The notes under the pieces: generated by a model
Told to the model about the DNA's origin: nothing
Seen by the model: the letters and a program-made list of their open reading frames with translations, nothing else
The model's database searches: none
In this document: positions 12,547-23,767 of the stretch, piece after piece
Numbering within the stretch: the stretch's first letter is position 1
How the letters are laid out: every line of letters begins with the position of its first letter
Assembly (NCBI GenBank): GCA_000733355.1
Contig: JNVV01000006.1
Coordinates: 1,123,803 to 1,187,802 of the forward strand
Origin: Falciphora oryzae
Lineage: Eukaryota; Ascomycota; Sordariomycetes; Magnaporthales; Magnaporthaceae
Reading direction: 5' to 3'
Length of the DNA stretch: 64,000 bases
Position numbers and translations under genes: made by a program

Positions 12547-15500
12547 TCACTCAGTCTTCCCGCACTTCTCGTCGTCCAGATGGATTTCGATGGCGCGGAC
12601 TGACGCCGCATCCTCACCAATATCGGCGGGGATGGTGTGGAGGCCCTGGTTCTTCCACGAAAGATTGCGGATGTCGTTCATGTTGGCTTGAGCTTCCGAG
12701 TTCGGCTCAGGAGGCTCTTGATACTCGGACACATGTCCCTCGGGTGCAGTCGCATCGTCGTAGTCGTCAAATTGGCCGAACGGCGAGTTCATGCCAGTGT
12801 TACGGTCGCTGAACCCGCCGTTGGACGAGTTCATCTCGGCCTCATCCGAAGCCACCGAGCCAGTGGTCTTCGGGCCTCCCTCGATGTGGTTCCAGTTCCA
12901 GTCTGGCTGCGACCACTGATTCGTTACCATTCCGATGCCTTCATCCTCTATACTTCCCCGGATGCCATCGTCGTTCTCTCCGGGCTGCCAAGACTGCACG
13001 ATCGGGCCTGCTCCAACGGTCTGTTCGTATGAAGGCAGCTGCTCGCCGTCTTCCGCATTCAAACCCCGAGCCTCAGAGGCCAGCACCCCACTAGGAGAGC
13101 CACGACCTCCTTGCGGGTGAGTTACTTCTGCTCCTATCAAGGCGCTCGACGACCCACGCAGGGAGGAGCCTGTATCGAGACGCTGACCTTCCCCCGAATC
13201 CGACATGTCTTCATCGGGGGTGTCGTTGTTGAAGAGGTCGTTGATCCGCTGGAATCGGGGTCCACCCAGGGGGATGTCGGAGCGCCGCCGGTAAAAGAGC
13301 AGGTATGCTGACGATGTTATCATACGTGAGAGATCCTTTTGCTTGCTCACGGACGAGTCTGCGTACATGTCGTTAGTTTGGGATGATCTTCCTAGCCGGA
13401 GGAAAAAGAGGTGACTTCGTTCTCCCACAGAGGCTTTGCTCACCATTGTATTCGTACCACTCATTGTCAATGAAGTTCTTCGCGAATGCCGTGTAATGGC
13501 CACCGCCGAGCCCGCCCCAGTGATCGTCGATGGCGATAAGGTCGTAAACCTCTTGCTTGCTGGTTTGCTTGTTGATGACCCGGCGAGTTAGGTCAAGCCC
13601 CTCTATGGGAAAGTCCACAAGGATGTCGAGCTTGTCTCGACGCCAACCGCTGGAGCTGAACCGCTTCAGATGCACCACCAGAATGTCGGGTGTCTTCCAC
13701 AAATCAAACTTCTTTTTTGCACGGCGATGTTCCTTGCAACGAGGACAGTACCACATGTCCTGTTCCGAGAGAATCTCCTGCTTCTCAAACTCGTCCAGGC
13801 AGTCGTCCAGGGTGATGCCGTTCTTACGGCGTTGAGCGCGCTGTCGCTTCCTCTCCAGCATGGCTGGGTCCTGAAGGGTCTCGGTGGCGGTGAAAGTGGG
13901 CTCGCCGCGGCCGTCGTTGAGTTTGGCTTTGCCGTAGACCGTTTCCCAAGCGTCTTCGTCCCAGTTCACCACAATCCCCTCGCCTAAACGAATCAGGGGC
14001 CCGGAGTTTGATCCTGTTGCCCCCGAGTCACCGGCGCTGGTGTCGAGGCCGTTGAATGGCGCCGCACTGCTGCCACTGCTGCTCGAGTTCTTACCACGGC
14101 GTTTGCCTGCCTTTTTCCCGTAGGTTCTCTGTGGCTTACGGTTTTGCCGCCTGCCACCGACGAATTTTGGTTTCTGGCCTGCACGCAGTCGACTGGCATT
14201 CTGTCCGGCGCAGAGTCTGTCAGCAAAGGCTCGCACCACGAGTGTGGAGGTACCCAGTGAATTCGCGACGATTGCGCCCGGAATTTCGCCGCACGTATAT
14301 GAGTGGCTAGTGGTAGATATGTTACGTACCATATTCGCTGGAACGTCTTCGTCGTCGCTGGACTCCTCCGCCATGCGTGTGAGCTCAGCCGTTTCCACTG
14401 GATCAACAATGGCCTGCTGGCTTGACTCCTCGGAGCTGCTGTCGTGCTCTGGCCCAGTCGCGCCGGGGCTGCGCATGTCCACATCGACCTGAGGAAGCCG
14501 GCTAGCCAGGGACGGGAGCATGTTGTCGTTGACACTCTGCCACCCAGTCGGGACGCCCGAATCGGATTCGCTGAAGTAACTTAGGCTGAAGAGGTTCTGC
14601 AACTGCGGGTTGAGGTACTCGTCGCGGTCTATCCACTTGGGTCTCACGGCGTTGAACACCTTCAACGGCTTGACTGATCTGCTTGGCTTGATAAGTACGG
14701 GTGCTAGGCCTAATCATCCGGGGCATAACTCACTGAGATGCGGGACCAGAAGTGGCTCCCGCCGGGCCGGCCTTGGCAGTGCTGACATCGACCAGATCCT
14801 CCTCGCCCTCGACCGACTTGGCGATAACCTTGGAGTCGCCAGACGAATCGGCGTCCGAGGTAGGCGCAGTCACCATCTCGAGGTCGGTGTTGTCTGCGAC
14901 ATCCCCTTCTTGCGGCTGCGAAAATTCGGGCCATGTTGAGAAGGAGGCCACCTTCTCTAGGATTTTGCGACGGATGGCATCCTCGCTGCGAGCCTGTGAA
15001 TTTGCGACAAGGGTTTAGATTAGCACCTCACGCTGCGGACAATACTATCCGAAGCCGGGATTTCATGATTCTGGGCCGGAATCTCGGTAATTCGGTCGAC
15101 TTACCTCTTCACGTGTGACGATGATGAAATGCGGCGGCGTCACAGTGATTGCCTGGCGTTTCCTGCCATTCGTGTACGTTCCGAACTTGTGAATGACGGG
15201 GACGACCAATCTGTCGGCCGCTGGAGTATCCCACTCGGTTGGTGCTTCGTCATCCTCGTCGTCGTTGATCTGAAGCATCGATCTCGCGCTGGTGAACTTC
15301 TTCTTGGGCTTCTTATACCCCACGTTTGTCGGCGCCGCCTCCAGCTCGAAGAAGACAGGCACGTCGTTTGTCGTGATCTCCTCTGAGACGCTCCCGTTAT
15401 CCTCGTAAATCTTGAAGAATTTGTCTTTGAACTCCTCAGCCCCGATCAGACGCTCCGACGGCACGCCAACGCGGGCGGCAATATAGTCCTTGAGCACTTT

Positions 15501-18131
15501 GATGCTGCTGTTCTTATCCAGCTCTACGTTGATCTCCACCGGGGCGTCGTTCAACGGTATGTACTTGACTGCCTTGGTCCAGACGTTTTGAAGCGGCAGT
15601 GGGAGCGTCAGGTTGTTGAACGGATCAAATGTGATGCTGACCTTGTCGCAGAACGGACAGACCAAAGTCGACTTGTACATGCCGGTAAAGAGATCCGCAA
15701 TGACCGAATCGTCCCGTTTCTTGGTAATGTCCCAGACCTTGTCTGCCATCTCCTTGATGGCCTCAGGGTTGTTGATCATGTCGTCGGTCGAGTCTGGCTT
15801 CTCGATGTAAGGCTTCTTCTTGATGCGGCTCAGGTCCTCCTGGAGCGCGTCAAGGAGGAACCCGACGAACTCCTGGGAATCTTGCTGCCCATATCCGGAG
15901 AAGGCAGGAGCATATCGCCCGATTACGTTTTTGAACTGCCTGGGAGAGAAGGACGCGGGCGCCGAGTCCTTGTACATTTCCTTCAAGAGCGAATAGTAGA
16001 CCATGGCAACATCTCCATTGTGGGCGAGCGGGTTGTCCGTGTTGATCTCCTTCTCGGCCTCGCCAACCAAGAAATATTTTGTGAGCTCTTCGACGCTTCG
16101 CACGCACTGCAGGGCCGAGTTCATGTAGCACGTGTTCCCGAGGTTGCTCAGGCCAACGCACCCCGTCGTCCGATCAGACTTCAGTTTGGCACGGCCACGC
16201 GTGGTTGGTCCTATGGGCGCGGGGCTGCTTCGACCACTTGCTGTCGCTCGCGTCGTTACTGCGAGGCTCGACGAGCTGCCCCTCGTCGCGGTCGCCTTCT
16301 CCTTAAGCGCAATACCAGTTCCCTTGTAGACCGAGACAAATGAGTGCCCCTCAATATTCTCGTCGAGCACAAGAGTGTCATTGGCATGCAAGGAATAGAA
16401 GGCAAGGGTAGATCTGCCATTGTAGTTTGCGTCGTGTGTCGTGTCCTTGATTTCCAGCTCCTCTCGCTCAACATTCTTAGTGAGTGCCATTAGTCGAGAC
16501 GCTTCGACCAGGAGGTAGTCCCAAGGATCTCGCTCGTCGGGCGTGTTGTTGGGAGATTCAGGCGGTGTTGCTGGTGTTATCTGCATGGCCGAAGAAGATG
16601 GCGGCGTGGAGACGGGGGCTAGTGGCTCGCGCGTAACTCTCCATAGCCTCACTTTCCGGTCCAAGTCAACGCCAGCTAGCCGTTTTATCTTTTTCAGAAA
16701 CGCATGCGTCCTGCAGGAGGAGCTGCAAGCGAGGGTGGCCGGTGGCGGGTTCATCGCCTTCAGTCTCTGATCGATAGGGATGGGACTAGTGGGTGACCAC
16801 AGCCGATGGATAGCAAAAATGGGCGGATGGATCTCGAACTGAACGTGTGGAACGCTTCCTTCTGCTGCTGTGTCGTGAGCAAACCTTTGGATAGGCAACT
16901 GTCCATCGGCGAGCCCGTACCACGAGACAACGAGCTCCCAGGCATCCTGAGAAAAGAGCTGGTAATGCTCGAGGCCTAAGCCGGGCTTCAAGCGGACAAA
17001 GTCCTTGTCGTCGACGTCCTTGACGATGCCCTGGATGATGTCCGAGTTGTCGACAGGGCCTAGGGGCACCTCAGCAGCCTTCGTGGGGGCGTGCTTTGAG
17101 TCGTCACCGAAAGCCTGGGCCTTCTCGAGCCACTGCCGGGACACGAGGAATGCTGTATCGCCCTCCTGTAACGGGCTCTCGCTGAAGGCCTTCAGCAATG
17201 TCTCGATCGTTTTGATCTGTTCGGGGAGCGGAGGAGCGCCTGCATGTATCAAATCAGATAGTCGACTGTTAGCGAAGCCAACACGTAGCAGGGCGGGAGA
17301 TGGAGATGTTCTCGACGGGGTGCCGCTCCACGTACCGGCCTTGACGCCAAAGTCGGACACACCGTCCTCTGTCGGGTCCGACGTGTCCGGACCCCCAGAG
17401 GTGGAGAGCTTGGGATCCGATGCAGGATTGGACGCCTGGGATTCCCCGCCGTTTGCACCAGCGGCGTCTTGCTGGGGTGGACTGGCAAGCGAGCTGGCCT
17501 CTTCCGACTCGTCGAGTGGCGGGGGGTTGATCATGTCCACATCCTCCTTCGCGTCCGAGTCCATCTCCTGGTCCATGCTAGAGGCCCTGCGCTTGAGAGG
17601 CGACGACGACCGTTGGGGGAGGTCCGCGGCGCCGCCCATGATCATGCGGTGCTGAGGGTTGGAGGCCAGGGGGGAGGTGCTCCTGGCGGTGCGAGAGCCA
17701 GGCGGCGGGGGCTGGAGGCCGTCCTGGAATAGATCCTCGGCACGATCGTTGTCCAGCGAAAGGTCGGCCGAGGCGGCGCAGGGCGAGCTCGCGGCAGAGG
17801 AGGCGTAGTCGGACGACTGGTGTGAGCTGTAGAGGGACTGCAGGCGTGGCGGCAGACCAGACGCCGCAGGGACGGAGTCGGCGCGGACGTAGGTCGGGGT
17901 GGTCAGGCCGGACCCGGAGGCGGAGGTGGTGAAGGAGAAGTTGGGATCGAGGTCTTCTTCGGTCGTGGGCAGGAGGGTCTCCTGGGAGGAATAGTCCTGG
18001 GCTCTGCTGTTCCGTGGGGATCGACGAGAAACCTTGCGTTTCTTTGAAGAAGACGTGGTGACTGTGAGCTGCCCGTGCAGCTCTGAGCGAACAATGGGGG
18101 AGTTGGGGCTGTGAGACTGCAGAGAGCCCAC
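12547..18131 (-). CDS. UBP12: ubiquitin carboxyl-terminal hydrolase, Ubp12/USP4-USP15 type
   Basis: Six exons are modelled on the minus strand: 18131-17336, 17239-15105, 14993-14734, 14678-14330, 14200-13444 and 13358-12547, about 1702 residues. The order is: a Ser/Pro-rich N-terminus with a basic KKRKVSRR cluster; a DUSP-like region (about 330-450, around FVRLKPGLGLEHYQLF); the catalytic Cys box GLSNLGNTCYMN (Cys about 636); a first zinc-binding CPFC pair; a ubiquitin-like insertion; a second pair in WYCPRCKEH; the His box GGGHYTAF (His about 1417); and a long acidic tail. It removes ubiquitin from substrates. The linker between the catalytic halves carries a Lys/Arg-rich, NLS-like block. 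The 5' end is uncertain. The frame opens with GTG right after a TAG, so the first coding exon is probably upstream. An ATG at 18368 followed by a Gln-rich stretch is one candidate. The first internal ATG would delete about 160 residues. Confidence 0.9.
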
Positions 18132-19973
18132 CTAGGCAATTGGGAGGGGCGGGCGGCGGTTGGGGGCAGCGGCAGAATCAGGCGGCCAAAAAGGCGTCTC
18201 GTGCTGCAATCCCGGGGTTGTGATCGAGGCAGCTGGCGGAAGGTGGTCGACCTAGAGGGAGGCGACGTGCATCTGGCGGGAGGGTAAAGAGGTGAGCCTA
18301 ACTAGGCCAAGTGGTAGCGGGTGCGGCAGCTCCTGCCGTTCACGCTGTTGCTGCTGCTGCGGAATCATGCCAAGGTCAAGGGCCAACACCCACCGATTTT
18401 CTCATTGCGCAGGGTCCCTCAGAACTCCGCTACAGTACCGGGAGCGGGCAGGGAGCCCTGCCAGGTGTGTCTCTCGGGCGCCGTTCCAGCGAGGGGCGGA
18501 AATCTCAAACAAACCTCCAGTACTAGGCGAGGATCTGGTTGGATCTCCGGCTACCGATAGGATAGGGGAGATAGATGGGTGCCCGGATGTAGGTGCTGGG
18601 GGACATGTCCGAAAAAAAAAAAAAAGGGTTGATTATTGGTACCTGCAACGCGAGGTTCGGTATTCTGAGTAGGGCAGGCACGGTGGTCGTCAAGCAGGAG
18701 GGCGGGCACCGGGAGACGCCTATCCAGCCTCGCACTGTACAGCTCTCAGCTTCTGTCCAGTCCCAGCACAGAAGACAGTGAGGTGGTGCCCGCCGGATCG
18801 GCGGGGTGCAGGTCGGCCGGACCTTGCTGATACCAAGCAAAACGCCGCGCAGACTCTACGGAAGGCCCATGACAATCGCACCTTGCGACCGAAATACTAG
18901 CTACATGAGATACCTGTCAGCGACACTCCTCGGTATCTTGTGGGTACCCTCCCTATGTGGTAGGCGCGTCTTGGGTGGGAGGGCAAAGATGCACTGGCAG
19001 GAGTGTTTGAGTAACAACAGCCACACGGTCACCGATACCGATAATACATCGCCCATTCGCCCCAGTCAGCTGGCCTAACCCACCTAAGTTGAACCCATAC
19101 CAGCGGAGAACCACCACTTGGCTCAAAAAATCCCGCCGAGTGAGGTCGAGGTGAGGCCCTCGAATGCTAGTTCCAAGAGTTGACTCGGATCCATGGGATT
19201 GGGCGTTTGTAGCTTCAATGAGGGGGCCGATGGGGAAGAGGTGAAAAAAAAGACGAGGAAAAACTCAAGAAGCCGTGATGGCACGGTGACATTTATAGAT
19301 GCACACTGTAGAGCGCACCAGACAACCGAGAATTATGTGAGATCCATGGCATGGGATGGAGTTGAGACGCGCAGACTAAAATATCTGCCTGGGACTGAAA
19401 TCACCTGAAGTATAATAATGGTGGTCAGGGGACGGAATATAACCTCCCACCCTCCTTGAAGGCAAGTTACAGTGTCGGAGGCATGTGGTAGATGTATACG
19501 TGGTATCCAGGCACCTCCCCAAGCACCTTGAGGCTAACTCTACCACCTCCTAACCTGGACTATCTCACCTATGTTGAACTACAATATTCTTCCCCGCCCG
19601 CTCCCGATGGAGACGAGGAATAGGAAGCCAGGCCCAACACGTGAGTGGCCATCCACACGCCACCTGGCTGACCAGGTGCCAACTGGAGAACGTCCTACTG
19701 TCGCGGTCGTTCCCCAGCAATCCTTGGTTTTGTTGAGCAAGTCGTGTACATAGGTAAGCGTCGGGGCGCCCGGGTGCCAGCGTATGTCCGTACATCTAGT
19801 AGGGCTAGCTGACTGTCAACCCTACGCGGAAGGGGCCCTAGAACCCAAAGTCCAACACAGGTCTTGTTCAGGTGGAACCTGGGCCCCAACTCAGGCCTTC
19901 GCTCCGTTTCCAGGGGTTGGCAATCATCCCGGTGGCCGTGTTACATGGTATTATTGGTGGTGACCAGTCGCCC
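18132..19973. other. intergenic between the deubiquitinase and STE23-like genes
   Basis: The first 200-300 bases next to the deubiquitinase probably hold its missing first exon and leader: a Gln-rich run on the minus strand at about 18340-18368 and an A13 run on the plus strand near 18611. The rest is moderate-GC sequence with short unrelated reading frames and no recognisable gene. The last few hundred bases are the 3' flank of the M16 peptidase. Confidence 0.45.
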
Positions 19974-22900
19974 TCACAGCTTCGGGTCGAGGTCCTCATA
20001 TTCGCTCGGGTCCCGCACGGGTGAGGCGCCACCAGTAGTGAGCAGCCGACACTTCAAGTCGCGCACGTCGTCAATGGCAACCGCCGTCGTGCCGTTGAAC
20101 GAGATCTCGCAGTCACCCTCGTCTTCCGACACTCCGTTTGTGCGATGCTCCTTTGAGAGCTTCTCCCACGCCGTCACCGCCGCCTCGATCTTGTCCTCTG
20201 CTACCCCAAGATCCTTCAGCAGGTAACTCTTGAGCCCGTCGATCTCCTTGTCATGGTCGTGATGGGCCGCGCTTAATCTTGCCTGGAGATCCGTAGCTGC
20301 CTGTCTGGAAAGCTCCGAGTCTAGGCTGAGGGTCTTGACTAGCTCTGAGATCTGTCCTGTAGATACGTCGCTCTTAGCCTGCGCAACCAGGTGCACCACG
20401 AGCTTGGCCCTGAACTTCGAAGTCGGGTCGATGTAGTGTTGGAAAAATTGAATCAGGTCTTCCTTGGACAACTGCCTGATCGCTGTTGCGTCTTGCTGGG
20501 CTGTGTGGGGGATCGAGGCACCGTTCATTAGCTATCAACGACACGAAACGTACATCCGAGGCCCGGGGAGGAGCCTAGGTCAGCAGAGATGGAACCCACC
20601 AAAGTCGAAATCATAATACTGGGTGTGGATCTGGTTCCAGTGCCGGGAGGTTTCCTGGTCCAGGTTCTTGAGCTTTTCGAGTCGCTTGTTTACCAGGCTC
20701 CTCTTCTGGCTCTCGAAGTCGGCATCGCTCATGTCCTCCAGCACCTTTCGGAAAGAGGTCAAGAACGCCTCAATGCGAGACTCGAGGAACCGCGGGGTCT
20801 TTTCGCTCTGGATGATAAACCTAAAGCTGTACGTGGTCGCGCTGCCCCTGACACCTGAAAAGACAACATAGCCCAGCTGCTCCTTGGTGCGGAGCTGGTC
20901 AAAGGCTGGCTCCTGGGTGATCTGGTCTAGCAGTAAAGTCTTGGCCCGGATGCCACGGTCTGCCTTGTCTCCAACATAGAGCAGATATTCGATGGCGTGA
21001 TTGACGTTTTGTGGGTCCTTGAGCATCTTCTCGAAGCTGTAGTTGGAGCCCGGGGGATAGATTAGAGACCGCAGAATCGGCCACTGCGCCTTGGGCAGGA
21101 CACGCGGCTTGAGTGTGGTTTCGATCAGGTCCGTCAACCTCAGCACGTCTTCCTTGTAGAAATTTCCATGAACGTAAACCTCCATGTGCATTTGCGAGAG
21201 GAGCTCTTGCTTGAACGCTTGCGTCGCCCTGACGTCGGTGGCGGGCAGCTCCGCGACAAGCTCCTCCACCACAAAGTCGCTCTCGGACGTCAGCCAGCTC
21301 GTGTAGTCGCTAAGTTGGTGGTACGGCTGCTGGTACGCCCAGTTGCGGTAGGCCCTGCTGAGGCGCTCCTTGATGATCTCGAACCTGTCCTCCTTGATCT
21401 CCAAGTCGCGCATCGTGACCAAGACCTGCTCCAGCAGCACGGGCAGCTTGTCGTTGTAGCCAGACACCTCGATAGACAGCCCTCGTATATCCATGGACAC
21501 GCTGTACTGCAGCCCGGCCAGCTCGGCATCGTACGAGTACTCCTCCAGAGCGTCCCTAACAAGATCTGTGTAGAGTCTCGCCTTGACCGAGTTCTGTGCC
21601 GTCGCGTAGATGATGGGGCTTTTGCAGCTCACAATCAAGTTGGCCTTGGGCACCCAAAACGTGTCGTCCTTCTTATACCAGGCCAAAAGTATATCGTCCC
21701 TGCGGATGATGCGCGGCGCGATGGCCCGCTCCTTGACCTTGACCTCCTTCTTCTCCACCTCGAGCTTCGTGGGAATGAACTGGTTTCTGTGCGGGAGATG
21801 CAGCCTGCTGATCCTCTGGTCCGCCGGGATGGAGGCTGCTTGCTTGATCTCGTCCATAAAATCGTCGGGAATCTTCTCGTACTTGTACTCAGTCCCGTAC
21901 CACTTCTCCTTCCTATCCCAGTCGCCTGGGAAGTCACGCGATACTAGCGTCATGCGGAAGTTGTCAGGGCGGAGGCGGTCGATGCCCTTCTTTATCAGCT
22001 CTGGGTCAAACTTGCGTAGGCGACTGTGTCCACTGAGGAGCCACTCGCGAGGTAGTGGTTTTTGCATGACCGAGCTGATCCTGCTCGTGAATCTGCTCGC
22101 CGGCGTTTTTTGTTTGAATTTGAAGTCGACATCCGCCAGTCCCTTCTGCTCCTCGAATATCCATTGGTGTGGGGGCGTCTCCCGCAAAAGCGACACGTAT
22201 TGGAAGAACACTTTTACGACCTCCTTGTAGTTCTGCAGGCCCTGTTTCGAGGCGAGGGTTTCCGGCGGTCAGCCGAATGAACTCACCCACCCAAGCAGCC
22301 GGAACAGCTCATTGAGCCCCTAGCGCGAGATGATGATGACAATAATAAGCGAGAGGTGGGGAGGGGGGAGACAAAAGAGAATGCACAAAAGATTAGGAGT
22401 AAAAGAAGCAAAAAAAAAACACAAGAGGAAAGCTTACCTCTTCCGTAAGTCGGATCTGGCAGTCAAAGATGCCAGGAGTCCCCGGGCACACGGGGTATGC
22501 GCCGGCGGTGAGACTGTTGGCCCAGCCCTTGGATTTGACGTACGACATGATACTTCCGGGTCCCTCATGCCCGATTAGGTGGCTGATGTAGCGGCTGGGT
22601 TGCGATTCGTATAGGGGTTCCTCGTCGAAGAAGGGGAAGAACAGGTTAAGCTCCCGAGTATCCATGACGGGCTTCGTGAAGCATTGCATGCCCAGCTGCT
22701 CCGGACCAAAGGGGACCTCGTCCTCCCACCGCGTGGGCGGCAGATCCTTGTTGGGGATGCCTGAGAACAGATCCGCGACCCATTTCTCTAGCACATCGAG
22801 CGGCTCCCTGCCGAGAACGACGAGCTTCATGCGGTTCGCCGAGTAGTGCTTGTCGTAGAACTCAATGAACTTGTCCCGGACGTTTATACCACGGGACTCG

Positions 22901-23767
22901 GGCTGGATCTTGAGCACGTCGAGGTTGCCGGTCGAGAAGTGGCAGTATGGGTGCTTGGGATTGGACAGCGATTTCTCGAGCTGGTGGAAGCGCCACTGGT
23001 CGTTCTGGAGGTTCTTCTTGTTCTCCGAGTTCACGGCGCGCAGCTCGCGGTCCAGGGTGGAGGCGAGGAATAGGGGCTCGATGAAGAATTGGGCGAAGCG
23101 ATCCAGAGCACCGTGAAGCGGCGACGGGTTTGCATCTGAGGCCTCGCCGTCATCGCTGGGCTTGCCAGCCACGTCGAAGAAGTAGTTGGTCGATGTGGAG
23201 CCGGTGTAGGCATTGGAGCTCCCTGAATGGGCCGAGAGGTACTGGGAGTAGGCATTTTCCACGGGATATTTCTTGGTCCCCATGAACAGAAGCTGCGAGC
23301 AGGTTTGGTGGGGAGAGGAGCGCAGTTGTCAGCGGACGGACGGTGAGAAAACATGACGCACACATGTAAGCGCACGCGCCAAACACATGCAAACAAGCAA
23401 GCACACACGGCAGCAAAAAACAGGGAGACACAAGCACCCGCCGCCGCCAGACTCTTGTGGCCTCGGCGGTAGCCTCGGGACCAAAACGCACATGCTCGAC
23501 AGCGTGGGCCATGCCCGGCATGTCATCCTCGTCGCTAAAGTTGCCCACGTTGACGTCCATGGCGGCGCTGGCCTTGTCCGTGTCGGGATCGTGGACGAGC
23601 AGGACCTCCAGCTTGTTCTCCAGCCGGATGACGCGGTAGGTCCGGTTGTCCAGCGACGGGGTCTCGAGGCAGTCCGTGACCCTCTCGACGGGCCGGAGCC
23701 CGGGGTCCAAGTCCGAGGCCGGTGCCTCCATGTCAGCATGCCGCGGCAGGCGACGGGCGAAGCGCAT
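19974..23767 (-). CDS. STE23: insulin-degrading-enzyme-like M16 zinc metallopeptidase (a-factor processing Ste23 type)
   Basis: Exons on the minus strand are 23767-23492, 23292-22438, 22241-20600 and 20500-19974, giving 1099 residues, close to the family norm. The inverted zinc motif HAVEH occupies residues 88-92. The first intron falls exactly after His92, and the protein resumes with LLFMGTKKYPVENAYSQYL. The distal zinc ligand lies in SENKKNLQNDQWR. M16A enzymes are clamshell peptidases that degrade short peptides, and yeast Ste23 also contributes to a-factor maturation. The second half contains the expected inactive repeats. The intron between exons 2 and 3 (22242-22437) contains a possible 33-base in-phase micro-exon (see its own entry). 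The chosen start MRFARR is the first in-frame ATG; a second lies 12 codons on (MEAP). The C-terminus is PKL, resembling a weak peroxisomal signal. Intron 1 is rich in CA/TG repeats. Confidence 0.94.
22287..22319 (-). other. possible 33-nt micro-exon inside the STE23 intron
   Basis: On the minus strand, a CTAG acceptor at 22323-22320 and a GTGAGT donor at 22286-22281 bound exactly 33 bases without a stop. Joined in phase, they would insert GLNELFRLLGW between TEE and GLQNYKEVV. The flanking introns would be 118 and 45 bases, each with a plausible branch site (CTAAT near 22400 and GCTGAC near 22270). The family normally runs straight from TEE to GL, so inclusion would be unusual. Confidence 0.35.
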
